64,000 bases of DNA, taken from positions 40,192,758 through 40,256,757 of the forward strand of contig OX235277.1 in the NCBI GenBank assembly GCA_944472155.2, given 5' to 3'. The notes beneath the pieces were generated by a model that saw only the letters and a program-made list of their open reading frames with translations, had not been told where the DNA came from and searched no databases. This DNA is from Trichobilharzia szidati (Eukaryota > Platyhelminthes > Trematoda > Strigeidida > Schistosomatidae). Position 1 is the stretch's first letter. Each line of letters starts with the position of its first letter. Position numbers and translations under genes: made by a program. Below, piece by piece: positions 55,485-64,000 of the stretch.

Positions 55485-56325
55485 GAACAACAATGTAGTT
55501 TGTGCAAAATAAGATGATGGTACCATCATTGTTTATTTCGCTGGCTTCTCGTCAGCTCAGCTGCTTACAGCCTAAATAAATTATCATGAAGTTCATGCAC
55601 AGAAGAGTTTTAACATAATTGCAAATTTTACATGACGTCTGTCAGTTGACAGGAGGTTCCGGAATTGGGGAACGGTGCTCAGTTCAAGTTTAAAAAAAGT
55701 AAATGTATGGTGAAGGAGTTAATTAATAAAGACGAGAGATGTGTAGGAGGATGGTTAACTAATAAATTAGGTGACAATTTACTGAGTTCAACTGAAATCA
55801 TAGAAACAAGAAACAAGCAGAATTACACTACATGAAAAGAGGGGGTAGAGGTTACAGCTAAAGATTACGGAATCAAATAAAAGAGAGAGTGAAGACATCA
55901 AGTTACCAGAACGGGCAACGAAAGACTGAAAACCACTTCCTTCTAAACACATAAATCCGGTTTCAGGCTTTTGATAAAGACTGCTTCAGCAAACCTGAGA
56001 AGAATTGAGCTTTGTTGTCCATTGATAATTTTAAAGGATTTTGCGATTTCCGCTTCATGACCCATATTATCAAGGAGATGTCTGGTAATGGCACTATTGT
56101 AAGCGTTTTTTCAGTTAAGATGTAGGCTTTTCGTTATATGTTCAGAAAATCGGAGGTGTGTTTGTGACCCTTCTGTTCTCTCAATGTAACTGCGCCCGAA
56201 GATACACGTAAATTTATATACACAGTTGGAATTAACATGTGAAGGATGGGTATGTGTCGACTTTTGTCTGCACGACGCAGCATATTGTCCGATAGACGGG
56301 AAGCAACCTAGCTGCAGGATAGTCT
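55485..56325 (-). pseudogene. PLE (family B): GIY-YIG domain, 3' UTR, hammerhead-like end
   Basis: Minus-strand frame NCVYKFTCIFGRSYIERTEG (YIG reads YIE), FSEHITKSLHLN, stop, NAYNSAITRHLLDNMGHEAE, IAKSFKIINGQQSSILLRFA, EAVFIKSLKPDLCV and a stop. A 3' UTR of about 420 bases follows and matches the UTR at 31.2-31.6 kb. A hammerhead-like motif lies at 55505-55565. It is one of the better preserved C-termini. Confidence 0.88.
55505..55565 (-). ncRNA. PLE hammerhead-like motif with palindromic stem III
   Basis: On the minus strand: core CTGACGA (plus 55549-55555), a nine-base stem II segment GAAGCCAGC, GAAA (55536-55539), ATAA..., the 16-base palindrome ATGATGGTACCATCAT (55514-55529) and TTATT. 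The palindrome plus ATAA/TTAT could form a long stem III. Stem II pairs poorly unless it borrows GCTG/CAGC. Stem I is not obvious. Confidence 0.55.
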
Positions 56326-56554
56326 CCGGCTCTTCACCTGTTCTACATCTTAAAATGCATCATTCATTACCATATGACTGGTATAATTTCGATGTATTTT
56401 ATTGTAAAAGAACTGGACTGGGATGAAACCGATGTCCAGTTACTCTTGGCCTTCGGTGATTTAACGATTGATGTACATTTTTGACTAGATCCATATTAAA
56501 AATCCTGTGGAGGTTTTCAAAACTTTGCCTCAGCTTAACTTGTTGTCAGTGCTC
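56326..56554. other. No recognised feature
   Basis: Short spacer; nothing recognised. Confidence 0.35.
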
Positions 56555-57185
56555 ATTATTATTATTCCCTTGAGTTCCTAATGGAACATAGGGCTACAAC
56601 AGCACATCATCATTTTATCCTCTTTAGCTGGCTGCCTCTACAATTGCCAATAAAGTCTCTTCTTCTTCCGTACGCGATCTCCTCCATAACACCCCTGACA
56701 CGACCCCCAACCTGTTGTTTCCTTAGCGTATTCCGACCTATCTCCATTTTTCTTCAGAATATTTATATATCAGCTGGTTCTTGGTTGGTTCGTTCATAAA
56801 GTTCCTTGTGAATTATCCCTTATGACCGGCCACCTGATCTTCAGCTTCTAGAGAAGTGGGGTAGCAGTCGATGAAAGTTTGCAATAGCCTGTTGGAAATG
56901 CTTTCAGTGACACGGTGCCAAGTCTCTGAAACATAGAGAAGCACTAATTGACTTGACATTAGTGTTAAAATTCCGTATCTCGTTTTCTGTGGTTAGTGCA
57001 GTAAATCTCCACACTGATTTCCCATTAATCATGAAGGCCACTCTTGTCTTTCCCTGCCTGCTTGGTTCTAACATCCTCATCTGTGCCGTCCGCCTGTAGA
57101 TGAGACCATGTTATGTAGATAAGTATAAGTCGTAAACTCCTTCATAAACTTTAGTCGCTAGTCATAAAGGAACGGCACTGAAGAC
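56555..57185 (-). pseudogene. RTE (SR2-like) 3' fragment
   Basis: Begins with (ATT)n and CCTTGAGTTCCTAATGGAAC, AGGGCTACAACAGCAC. Decayed C-terminal and connection sequence on the minus strand, no frame longer than about 70 codons. Stops near 57185. Confidence 0.7.
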
Positions 57186-57385
57186 AGACAAAACATACTT
57201 TTGAAGAGTCTACATTGGCAAAAAATATGACTAAATAAATAATCTTCCGATAAATGCGAGAAAAACCGGATTCTCAGTATAAAATGATGTCACTTTATCC
57301 CCTCATAACCTCTTCCTTTGACTAAGAGAAAAATAAAAATATTATAAGTCAATGATGGAATGATAACCAAGAAAATGTTATCGCT

Positions 57386-57879
57386 NNNNNNNNNNNNNNN
57401 NNNNNNNNNNNNNNNNNNNNNNNNNNNNNNNNNNNNNNNNNNNNNNNNNNNNNNNNNNNNNNNNNNNNNNNNNNNNNNNNNNNNNNNNNNNNNNNNNNNN
57501 NNNNNNNNNNNNNNNNNNNNNNNNNNNNNNNNNNNNNNNNNNNNNNNNNNNNNNNNNNNNNNNNNNNNNNNNNNNNNNNNNNNNNNNNNNNNNNNNNNNN
57601 NNNNNNNNNNNNNNNNNNNNNNNNNNNNNNNNNNNNNNNNNNNNNNNNNNNNNNNNNNNNNNNNNNNNNNNNNNNNNNNNNNNNNNNNNNNNNNNNNNNN
57701 NNNNNNNNNNNNNNNNNNNNNNNNNNNNNNNNNNNNNNNNNNNNNNNNNNNNNNNNNNNNNNNNNNNNNNNNNNNNNNNNNNNNNNNNNNNNNNNNNNNN
57801 NNNNNNNNNNNNNNNNNNNNNNNNNNNNNNNNNNNNNNNNNNNNNNNNNNNNNNNNNNNNNNNNNNNNNNNNNNNNNNN
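57386..57879. other. Assembly gap (494 N)
   Basis: 494 undetermined bases inside or beside the family B CR1-like remnant. The surrounding reading frames that span it are artefacts. Confidence 0.99.
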
Positions 57880-58160
57880 GCGAATTGTTTGGGATCGTTA
57901 AAGGCTTTAAGTGAAGGTTGAAGACTGATTAAGAGTAACTTTTCAATAGCTTTTAGAGAAGGGGAAGTAATAGCAATGGGTCTAAATTTAAAACATGTCA
58001 CAGTAGACGACTTAGGAATAGGTACAATTTTAATGTCCTTCCAAACGGCTGACACGACATTTTTGGAAAAGATTCATTAAATATGTCCATGAGAGGATAA
58101 CAAAGGATATCTGCACAATTTTTAAGAATAACACTAGGCAAACCATCGAGGAGACTTCCC
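57880..58160 (-). pseudogene. CR1/Jockey-like family B, RT finger fragment
   Basis: Minus strand: LDGLPSVILKNCADILCYPL, MDIFNESF, then after a one-base frameshift KNVVSAVWKDIKIVPIPKSS, KFRPIAITSPSLKAIEKLLL and DPKQF into the gap. It matches the start of the intact copy at 62.3 kb (GPDGIPATVLRKCADILSNP). The rest is hidden in the gap or lost. Confidence 0.85.
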
Positions 58161-58360
58161 AGTGTGCCAGTATACAAAACCGAATTATTGACTATTCGTG
58201 GATTTTCGGGACTTAGAACCCAACGTTTTATTTCAAAAGCAGTACATACTACATATTAGCAACTCCTTTTTCATCACCACTATAATTGTTACTACTGCTG
58301 TTTACCAGTAACCTTTCGTTTCTCATACACATTTTACACAAACAATTTACCATCTTGTTG
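58161..58360. other. No recognised feature
   Basis: Short spacer next to a SINE; nothing recognised. Confidence 0.35.
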
Positions 58361-58364
58361 TTGG

Positions 58365-58560
58365 ATGGTTGGAAGCAATCCACAGGAAGCCTTGAACATC
58401 GTTTCTATGCTTGTCGATAGTCGTCAGCAAGGCTTATCTGCAATCTTGAGAGAATACATATCCATTGTGAGATTCGAAGTTGGGTCACCCAGTGCTGCAC
58501 TCAGAAACGTTATCGTTGAGCTATTCAGGCTAACAGTTAACCCCTAATAATTAATTCATA
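58365..58560 (-). mobile_element. tRNA-promoted SINE (third type) with hammerhead-like core
   Basis: On the minus strand an A-box-like TAGCTCAACGATAACG and a B-box-like ACTTCGAATCTCAC lie upstream of a hammerhead-like segment at 58387-58435. The order promoter then hammerhead is as in the HHR-SINE, but the sequence differs. No second copy was found in the window. The plus-strand 60-codon frame here is probably chance. Confidence 0.65.
58387..58435 (-). ncRNA. Hammerhead-like motif with 8-bp stem I and intact core
   Basis: AAGCCTTG pairs perfectly with CAAGGCTT (stem I). Core CTGACGA is complete, GAAA is present, stem III AC-GAT-GT has two pairs, and the cleavage triplet would be GTT. Stem II pairs CTAT with ATAG only if the G of GAAA is used, otherwise three pairs with a bulged C. 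One base appears to be missing relative to a canonical hammerhead. Confidence 0.6.
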
Positions 58561-59020
58561 GAGCAGCGTGATGGCAAGCAAGCACTTAGCATGATGGCCA
58601 CATTGCTAAGTCAACTGATCGAATTCATTCTGCACCAAAAAAGAAAAACTAGACGCATGATACTAGTTACTTAGTACCTAATGTGTTAAGTAGTTTGCTG
58701 TTTTCGCCACTATCTTTTCTACATTTTTCTATGATTACACTGATTTCAGTCTTATTTCCACTGCTTCAGGGAGTAATTTATCGACTGGTACACACATGAA
58801 CGTAACTGAATTTAATTCAGTCTGTTTTGTGATATAAGTCTATTGATATTGATATAGTATAAATCTGAATAGTATTTCGAAGGAAATGGAAACGTGATTT
58901 TGCATAATTTTGGATCAGAATACTCACAAAATCAGATTTCACACTTGTTAGCATATTTCCTAGTTGAAAACGTTTAGTCACAAAAAGTAGGCGAATCAAG
59001 CATCATTCTGAAACAAAACA
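58561..59020. other. No recognised feature
   Basis: AT-rich sequence with no motif recognised. Confidence 0.4.
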
Positions 59021-59024
59021 GGCT

Positions 59025-59515
59025 ATTATTATTGTTATGCCTTTGTGTTCCGTGTGGAAAATAGTGCTTCAGCGATATATCCCCATTACACTACGTTCTC
59101 TGCAGTCCTGATGAGCAGGTGCCTAGACAGCCAATGAGTTCTAGCCTCCACTGCACACTATCTCTTACACATCAGCCTTGAACACTCAATTTGTCGTTTT
59201 GGGTTCCACTCAATGGTCGGCTTGCTGCACGATGCTCCTCAATGTTTTTTCTCTGTACGCCACTGATTCACCTCCATTTTCTTTGACATATTGTTAGGTG
59301 AAAGATTCTTGACTGGTTCGTTGCTAGAGTTCCTTGCAGCTAATTCAAATTCAGCCATCTGATCGTCAGTACGGAGTGAATTCAGCTGTTGATGAACGTC
59401 TTCAGCCTAAACCAACAAGCTTCTCGTGACATACCAAGTCTCTGACTCATAGAGAAGTGAAATAACTCCTACGTTGAAATCCTGATCTAGTAAATCGCGA
59501 TTTAGTAAACTGTAA
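59025..59515 (-). pseudogene. RTE (SR2-like) 3' end, strongly decayed
   Basis: Starts with (ATT)n and CCTTTGTGTTCCGTGTGGAA, continues with RTE C-terminal nucleotide similarity (GTGACATACCAAGTCTCTGA, AGAGAAGTGAAATAAC). No frame. Confidence 0.65.
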
Positions 59516-60225
59516 TCGGGGTGAATATTTTCCAGTTTGTTAAGCTAAATAACAAAATGATAATTTTATTAGTTATTCAGATTTTTTTGCTGCGATGCGA
59601 TGCCAAAAATATCTTCATTTTGATACAGTTTCAAAAGGAGAAGTACTGGAAAGGCGGCCTACTTAAAACTTGTGCTACCAAAAAACTTCCATCTCTTGCT
59701 GTAGCATGGATTTTCTCTCGTTTGGTGTGTTTAAGTCGATTTAGATTTGATTCCCTATTGGTATTATCTACTCTGGTGTGTATTTAAAATGTTTATAAGC
59801 TTCCTATTCAGAAGTTCCTACTGAACTTGAGGAAAGGCCTGATTGTGGGTAAAAACATGGTCCAAAACATGAGAAAGATGTTGTTCAGTAATGTTCTTGG
59901 GTCTCAGAATGCACTTCTGAACATCTTACAAATGGCTTTCAAGTAGATATCGTGGATTTCTGAAAAAAGACGAAGCAGATATATCATAATGGAATGGTTT
60001 GTGCTTCATCAGCTCAGAGACCATTGTGTCACACACAGGATATACTAGTGTTAATTAATATTTTACTTAAAGATTTCAACTGTACGAAAAGCACTCCTCT
60101 GAAAATTCCGTACAATTTATAAACACTGTTCAGAATAAGGATGGCATTATTATGGAAAAGACAGACACAATGACTGTCTACAGGATAACATAATTACAGG
60201 TAATAGAAGTATATTTTTGCATTAT
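59516..60225. other. No gene supported; one frame with a signal-peptide-like start
   Basis: An 88-codon frame at 59521-59787 begins with a hydrophobic stretch (KMIILLVIQIFLLRCDA). AT-rich random sequence produces such stretches easily, and no splice context or second exon is visible, so I do not call a gene. Confidence 0.35.
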
Positions 60226-60227
60226 AT

Positions 60228-60475
60228 TGGTTTGTGCGTTGGTGGCACAGCGGTTAGGACGCTCGCTAACCATGAACATGGTCCGGGGTTCGATCGCCGA
60301 TCGACGCACTCCCAAACCTCGCCAAGCCAGTAAAAAAGCTGTTAAAGAGGGAAGGTTGGGCATGAGGCTAGTAACCCCATCACGTAAAAATAAACACCAC
60401 TGCTACTGAAACTTCAATCCTCTAGCTTGAAGCCGCCCTATGTTCCACTGTGAACATAAAGGAATAAAAAAATAA
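60228..60475 (+). mobile_element. tRNA-derived SINE (family T), 3' variant 2, sense
   Basis: TTGGTGGCACAGCGGTTAGG (A box), GGTCCGGGGTTCGATCG (B box), GGTTGGGCATGAGGC, the CTCTAGCTTGAAGCC hairpin and TATGTTCCACTGTGAACATA before an AATAAAAAAATAAAAAAAA tail. The 3' A-rich tail is the longest of the copies, so it may be the youngest here. Confidence 0.88.
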
Positions 60476-60489
60476 AAAAAATTACATTG

Positions 60490-61195
60490 ATTTTTACGGA
60501 TTGATCACGGATTGATATCAGTTAGAGAACCATTGAAAACCAGCCACCGGGAGTACTGGACAGCTGTTTCATCCTAGTCTCTTGGAAATCATCGTCAGTA
60601 CGCACCCACACCCAGGGCTAGAACTCAGGACCTTCCGGTTACAAGGCAAGCTAGCTTGTATACCATTCAGCCACTGGGACCCGATTCAATGGCCAGCCCA
60701 TAAATTCTAACTTTTAGCAGTTTGCGATATCAATCCATGATCAATTCGTAAAAGAAAAATCTACCTTTTATAATCCAATCATAGAAAATTAATCTGATAC
60801 TCGCTAGTAAATTCCTACATGATGGAGTTTCCTGGAGTTCTAGTGAGAAGTCGTGACCAGTGAGGTCCAATAGATGTCACGTGTGAGGATGGATGTCCCA
60901 CTGATGACATTGGTTGGAGTAGCGCTTAATCACGAGTTGGAAGAAGTTAGAATTCATGGACTGGTCATTGAATCGAGTCTCAGTGTGTGAATGGTATACT
61001 AGCTTGCCTTGTAACCGGAAGGTCCTGGTTTCGAACCCTGGCAGGAAGTGCGTACTGACGATGATTCCCAGAAAAAGATGAAACAGCTGTCCAGTACTCC
61101 TGGTGGCTGGTTTTCAATGGTTCTCTAACTGATATCAATCTGTGATCAATTCGTACAAACAAATCTAATCCTTACACACCAATCATAGGAAAATC
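60490..61195 (+). mobile_element. HHR-SINE, fold-back then dimer
   Basis: Antisense part 60490-60728 is joined to a sense tail and a full sense monomer. The sense tail motif GATATCAATC occurs at 60726 and 61131, a period of 405 bases. Hammerheads lie at 60551-60603 (minus) and 61050-61100 (plus), both with GTACTG/CAGTAC stem I, core ACGATGA (C3 changed to A, U4 to C), GAAA and GTC. A possible 12-base duplication (ACATTGATTTTT and GCATTGGTTATT, three mismatches) flanks the unit. Confidence 0.82.
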
Positions 61196-61199
61196 GCAT

Positions 61200-61600
61200 T
61201 GGTTATTATTAGAGGCAATGAATGAATGACACAGGAGTCCGCTTCCATACAATACTGAGAAGAGAATTTTTTCCCAAAAGAATAGGAACGAACTGAAATA
61301 GGCTGATGGGAAAACTGAATATCAGCTTACAATAGAAAAAAAATGAAGACATCACATGAAAACAGAGCAGACTGATGTCGCCAAAGTGGAAGCAGACAAC
61401 AAAGCACATGCACACACACATACGTACATACACTGACGAGGATGCATGAAAAGGTGAGTTAGAGCAATGAGATAGTAACAGAGATAATTTTAATCAGACA
61501 ATATTCTTCATTAATTTTGTATTTCTCAGTTCACAAAGTCACATGTTCCATGAAATGTTGACGAAGAAAACATAAAAATATTTATCTCGTTTTCAAGTAT
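61200..61600. other. No recognised feature
   Basis: Contains a short CA-rich stretch near 61405-61435; nothing else recognised. Confidence 0.4.
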
Positions 61601-61604
61601 TGGT

Positions 61605-61990
61605 TTTGTAGGGATCTTTCTCGTTTGGTTGAAGGACATCATTTAGAGAACTACTGGAAAACCCACCAGGGAGTAATGGACAGCCAGCTGTTTCGTCAGC
61701 CTAGTTTGAGACTCTTCAGCAGTACACATCCACCTCTAGGGCTTAAACACAGGACCTGATGGCTACAAGGCAAGCGAGCTCGTAGACCATTAAGCCACTG
61801 ATACCCGATCCAATGGCCAGTCCATGAATTCTAACTTCTTCCAATTTACGATATAGTCCGACCACTTCGCAATGTCTTCTTCGATGAGTTACTGCCTCAC
61901 TGTCGACCTGTTATACCTTAATGGTTAAAGCTTCCCACTAGAATCCCAGGTAACTGCCTGAATAAGGCCACCAGTCGCTAGTGAGCATCA
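61605..61990 (-). mobile_element. HHR-SINE, antisense, with best hammerhead
   Basis: A single monomer of about 385 bases with its tail at 61605-61660 on the left. A box (TGGCTTAATGGTC) is good and the B box is altered (GTGTTTAAGCCC). The hammerhead at 61671-61727 has every conserved core base. No duplication was found at the ends. Confidence 0.85.
61671..61727 (-). ncRNA. Hammerhead ribozyme candidate with intact core
   Basis: Minus strand in order: GTACTG (stem I), CTGAAGA (C3, U4, G5, A6, free position 7, G8, A9 all conserved), stem II GTC/GAC with an internal bulge, GAAA, stem III ACAGC/GCTGT with a TG loop (or four pairs and a four-base loop), cleavage triplet GTC, then CATTAC, which pairs with GTACTG with one mismatch. 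It is the only SINE hammerhead in the window with no core substitution and a real stem III. Confidence 0.75.
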
Positions 61991-62262
61991 AATCTGGTTG
62001 TATTATATGCAGATGCATAACATTTACTACGACGAAAATGATCCGAATTCCCAGTGCAAGCGCCAATCTAATCATTACTTCTATGTGGTCCAGAGACTTG
62101 GGGAAGTCGTCATTGAAGGCATTTCCAACAGGTTATCGCACAGTTTCACCAATACCTGCCTAAGATTCGTGGTGCTGAACATTAGATGGTTGGACTCAGT
62201 ATGCACCCACAATTCAACCTTGCGGGTATACAAACTTATACTGCCAAGGCTCCTTAAACTAG
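61991..62262. other. No recognised feature
   Basis: Sequence between the SINE and the family B element. A 101-codon frame here (61998-62303) does not match anything I recognise. Confidence 0.35.
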
Positions 62263-63696
62263 AAAAAATGGCTCTTCACTACTTCCCAGAGTCTAGGTCC
62301 TGATGGTATACCTGCCACTGTCCTAAGGAAATGTGCTGATATTTTAAGTAACCCACTTACAAACATTTTCAACACTTCTTTTTCTAATAATGTTGTACCT
62401 TCTCTGTGGAAAGATATTAAAATCATCCCTGTACCTAAGTCAGGTTCTGGTAATAATGCTAAGTTTAGACCTATCGCTATTACCTCTCCTTTTTTGAAAC
62501 TAATGGAGAAATTATTGTTACTAAAACTTGTTCCCTCCCTAAGTTTCTCAAACGATCAAAAGCAGTTTGCTTACAAACAGGGTAGAAGTACCTTGGACGC
62601 TGCTGCTGTGTTTCATCACAACATTGTATCCTCCTTAGACAAAGGGGCCAAGTATGTCCGTTGTACGTTCCTTGATTATACATCTGCTTTCGAATCTGTA
62701 CCTAGAGGCCTATTATTAAACAAGCTTAGCCGTACACAAACTGAGCCCTGGGCTATCAACTGGCTACACTCTTACTTCTCTAATAGGATGCAGTACACAG
62801 TATATAATGGTGTATCTTCCTCTCCTTTGCTTACTGAAGCTGGATTTCCTCAGGGTGCTGTTCTCTCTCCGTTTCTCTTTTCCTTCTTCTTACATGATTT
62901 ACCTCTTTCAGACGAAATCAACTTCGTCAAATATGCAGATGACCTGTCTGTATCGTTTCCCATTAAGTCTCAGTCAGATTGTTTCAAATTAAATAGCTTC
63001 CTGTCGGACATTAGTCAGTGGTCCAAACTAAATGGTCTCATGCTGAATCCCTCAAAATGCCAGACTATTGACTTCTCCCTTAGGCATAAACGAGATCTAC
63101 AAACACTAGTAAGTACTCATGAAGCCTGTTGCATTGAGGGGACTAAAATTGAAACTAAGTCTAATGCAAAATACCTCGGTCTAGTTCTATCTTCCGACCT
63201 TACTTGGACATCTCATATCCTAACGATTTCTAAGAAAGTGTTCTGTCTAACCTACTACATTAAGAAACTTAGACAATCTGGAATCACCCAACCTCTACTT
63301 TCACAATTTGTCAACTCTTGTATCTTACCTATTCTACTTTACTGCTCCCCGTTAGTCTTTCCTGGGCTACTGAAAAAGGACTATACCATCCTGAGAAGGA
63401 TGTTGAAGGTAGTTAGTAGGACTAGTGGTGTAAAACTCAGTCAGCTCGTCACTACATTAGTTGAAAGGCATCTGAATACATGCGAAAAATGGTCTAAAAC
63501 CATACTCTCCGACCCCCAACACCCCCTCTATTCCCAACTCTCGCCTTGTATCTCATCAAGTAGAACCAGAAATCAGTATAAAATAATCTATGCTCGTACA
63601 ACCAAGTACAGGAACTCAACGATACCATACTTGGCCCGTGTTCTAAGCGACAGAGACAATGTTAAGCGTGAAACCTATGACTTGCTTTGTTGTTAA
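62263..63696 (+). CDS. CR1/Jockey-like reverse transcriptase (family B), intact frame, 5'-truncated
   Basis: Copies element RNA into DNA during target-primed insertion. The frame is open from the TAG at 62260-62262 to the TAA at 63694-63696 (477 codons) with no frameshift. Blocks: GPDGIPATVLRKCADIL, PSLWKDIKIIPVPKSGS, KFRPIAITSPFLKLMEKLLL, AYKQGRSTLDAAAVFHHNIV, FLDYTSAFESVPRGLLLNKL, GFPQGAVLSPFLFSFFLHDL, the catalytic FVKYADDLSVSF (YADD codons 62932-62943), LNPSKCQTIDF, KYLGLVLSSDLTW, RQSGITQPLLSQFVNSCILP, and a C-terminal tail LARVLSDRDNVKRETYDLLC. The first Met in frame is 62494, but the conserved fingers start before it, so the natural start lay upstream. The endonuclease is missing, so the copy is not autonomous. 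The 3' UTR continues to near the window end. Confidence 0.93.
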   Translation, partial: KKWLFTTSQSLGPDGIPATVLRKCADILSNPLTNIFNTSFSNNVVPSLWKDIKIIPVPKSGSGNNAKFRPIAITSPFLKLMEKLLLLKLVPSLSFSNDQKQFAYKQGRSTLDAAAVFHHNIVSSLDKGAKYVRCTFLDYTSAFESVPRGLLLNKLSRTQTEPWAINWLHSYFSNRMQYTVYNGVSSSPLLTEAGFPQGAVLSPFLFSFFLHDLPLSDEINFVKYADDLSVSFPIKSQSDCFKLNSFLSDISQWSKLNGLMLNPSKCQTIDFSLRHKRDLQTLVSTHEACCIEGTKIETKSNAKYLGLVLSSDLTWTSHILTISKKVFCLTYYIKKLRQSGITQPLLSQFVNSCILPILLYCSPLVFPGLLKKDYTILRRMLKVVSRTSGVKLSQLVTTLVERHLNTCEKWSKTILSDPQHPLYSQLSPCISSSRTRNQYKIIYARTTKYRNSTIPYLARVLSDRDNVKRETYDLLCC

Positions 63697-64000
63697 TAAC
63701 ATAATTTTAGGCTCTTTATTTCTCTCTTATTCTGTATTCTATAGTGAACTCCTTCTTAAACATACTTAGCTACCTAAATTATTAACATTGGCTTACTTTT
63801 TTGTACTTTACTGTATTCCTTCTTTTGTGCATCCACTGGTTCTGACTATATTAGCACTATGAGTATTACAAAATTTTCCTGTCATTAACCATCATGTAAT
63901 TATTAGTTTTGTGGTTGTTTTTTCTTATTTTCTGTACTTTTCGGCAATATTAAACTGACAATCATTGGTTGTGAACGCCATTGTCACCACCTTAAAAATT
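63697..64000 (+). other. 3' UTR of family B element
   Basis: T-rich sequence following the RT stop. No poly(A) or repeat tail is reached before the window ends, so the 3' boundary is outside. Confidence 0.6.

Noticed and set aside
57360..58055. Long frames crossing the second N run
   Set aside because: Same reason; only the short RT finger fragment outside the gap is supported.
58365..58547. 60-codon plus-strand protein
   Set aside because: The strand opposite carries a tRNA-promoted SINE with a hammerhead-like core, a better explanation.
59521..59787. Possible secreted-protein first exon
   Set aside because: The hydrophobic start is compatible with chance in AT-rich DNA; no splice context, homology or second exon was seen.
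61998..62303. 101-codon frame upstream of the family B element
   Set aside because: No motif recognised, and its last part overlaps the RT frame in another register.
1..64000. CRISPR arrays, operons, bacterial promoters or phage genes
   Set aside because: No regularly spaced direct repeats with unique spacers and no prokaryotic gene organisation; the retroelement content is metazoan.

Overview
This window looks like a repeat-dense, AT-rich stretch of a flatworm genome, most likely a schistosomatid trematode. The evidence is the mix of repeats: many Penelope-like elements (PLEs) ending in a GIY-YIG domain, RTE (SR2-like) and CR1-type retrotransposons, and tRNA-promoted SINEs carrying hammerhead-ribozyme (HHR) sequences of the Sm-alpha type. 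I cannot name the species. I found no convincing host protein gene, exon, rRNA or functional tRNA gene. Two assembly gaps (3778-4276 and 57386-57879) lie next to or inside retrotransposons.

Layout. 1-10 kb: a tRNA-type SINE, a CR1-like reverse transcriptase with one stop codon, a decayed PLE, a second CR1-like element (family B), HHR-SINE copies and an RTE. 10-17 kb: RTE fragments around a fairly well preserved PLE (13.3-14.35 kb). 17-24 kb: PLE pieces, one flanked by inverted terminal repeats, alternating with HHR-SINEs. 24-33 kb: two kinds of RTE, more PLEs and SINEs. 33-41 kb: a cluster of palindromic PLE terminal repeats, two PLE units with HHR-like termini, and fold-back SINEs. 41-57 kb: RTE and PLE fragments, including a long decayed RTE with endonuclease and RT portions (51.65-54.1 kb). 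57-64 kb: family B CR1 remnants, a third SINE type with an HHR-like motif, an HHR-SINE dimer, a SINE with an intact HHR core, and finally a family B element whose RT frame is open for 477 codons (62263-63696).

How the parts relate. RTE, CR1 and PLE frames would supply reverse transcriptase and endonuclease. The SINEs have only a Pol III promoter and a ribozyme, so they would depend on proteins in trans. Two properties recur. First, HHR-like cores occur in both the SINEs and the PLE terminal repeats. Second, insertions are often fold-back (the same 3' end facing outward on both sides) or dimeric with a period of about 386-406 bp. Three fold-back SINEs are flanked by target-site duplications, and one has an empty-site copy in the opposite arm of the palindrome it entered, so the fold-back unit apparently arrived in a single event. 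This retrozyme-like, two-ended insertion behaviour is the most interesting content of the window. All family assignments come from reading motifs by eye; no database search was run.
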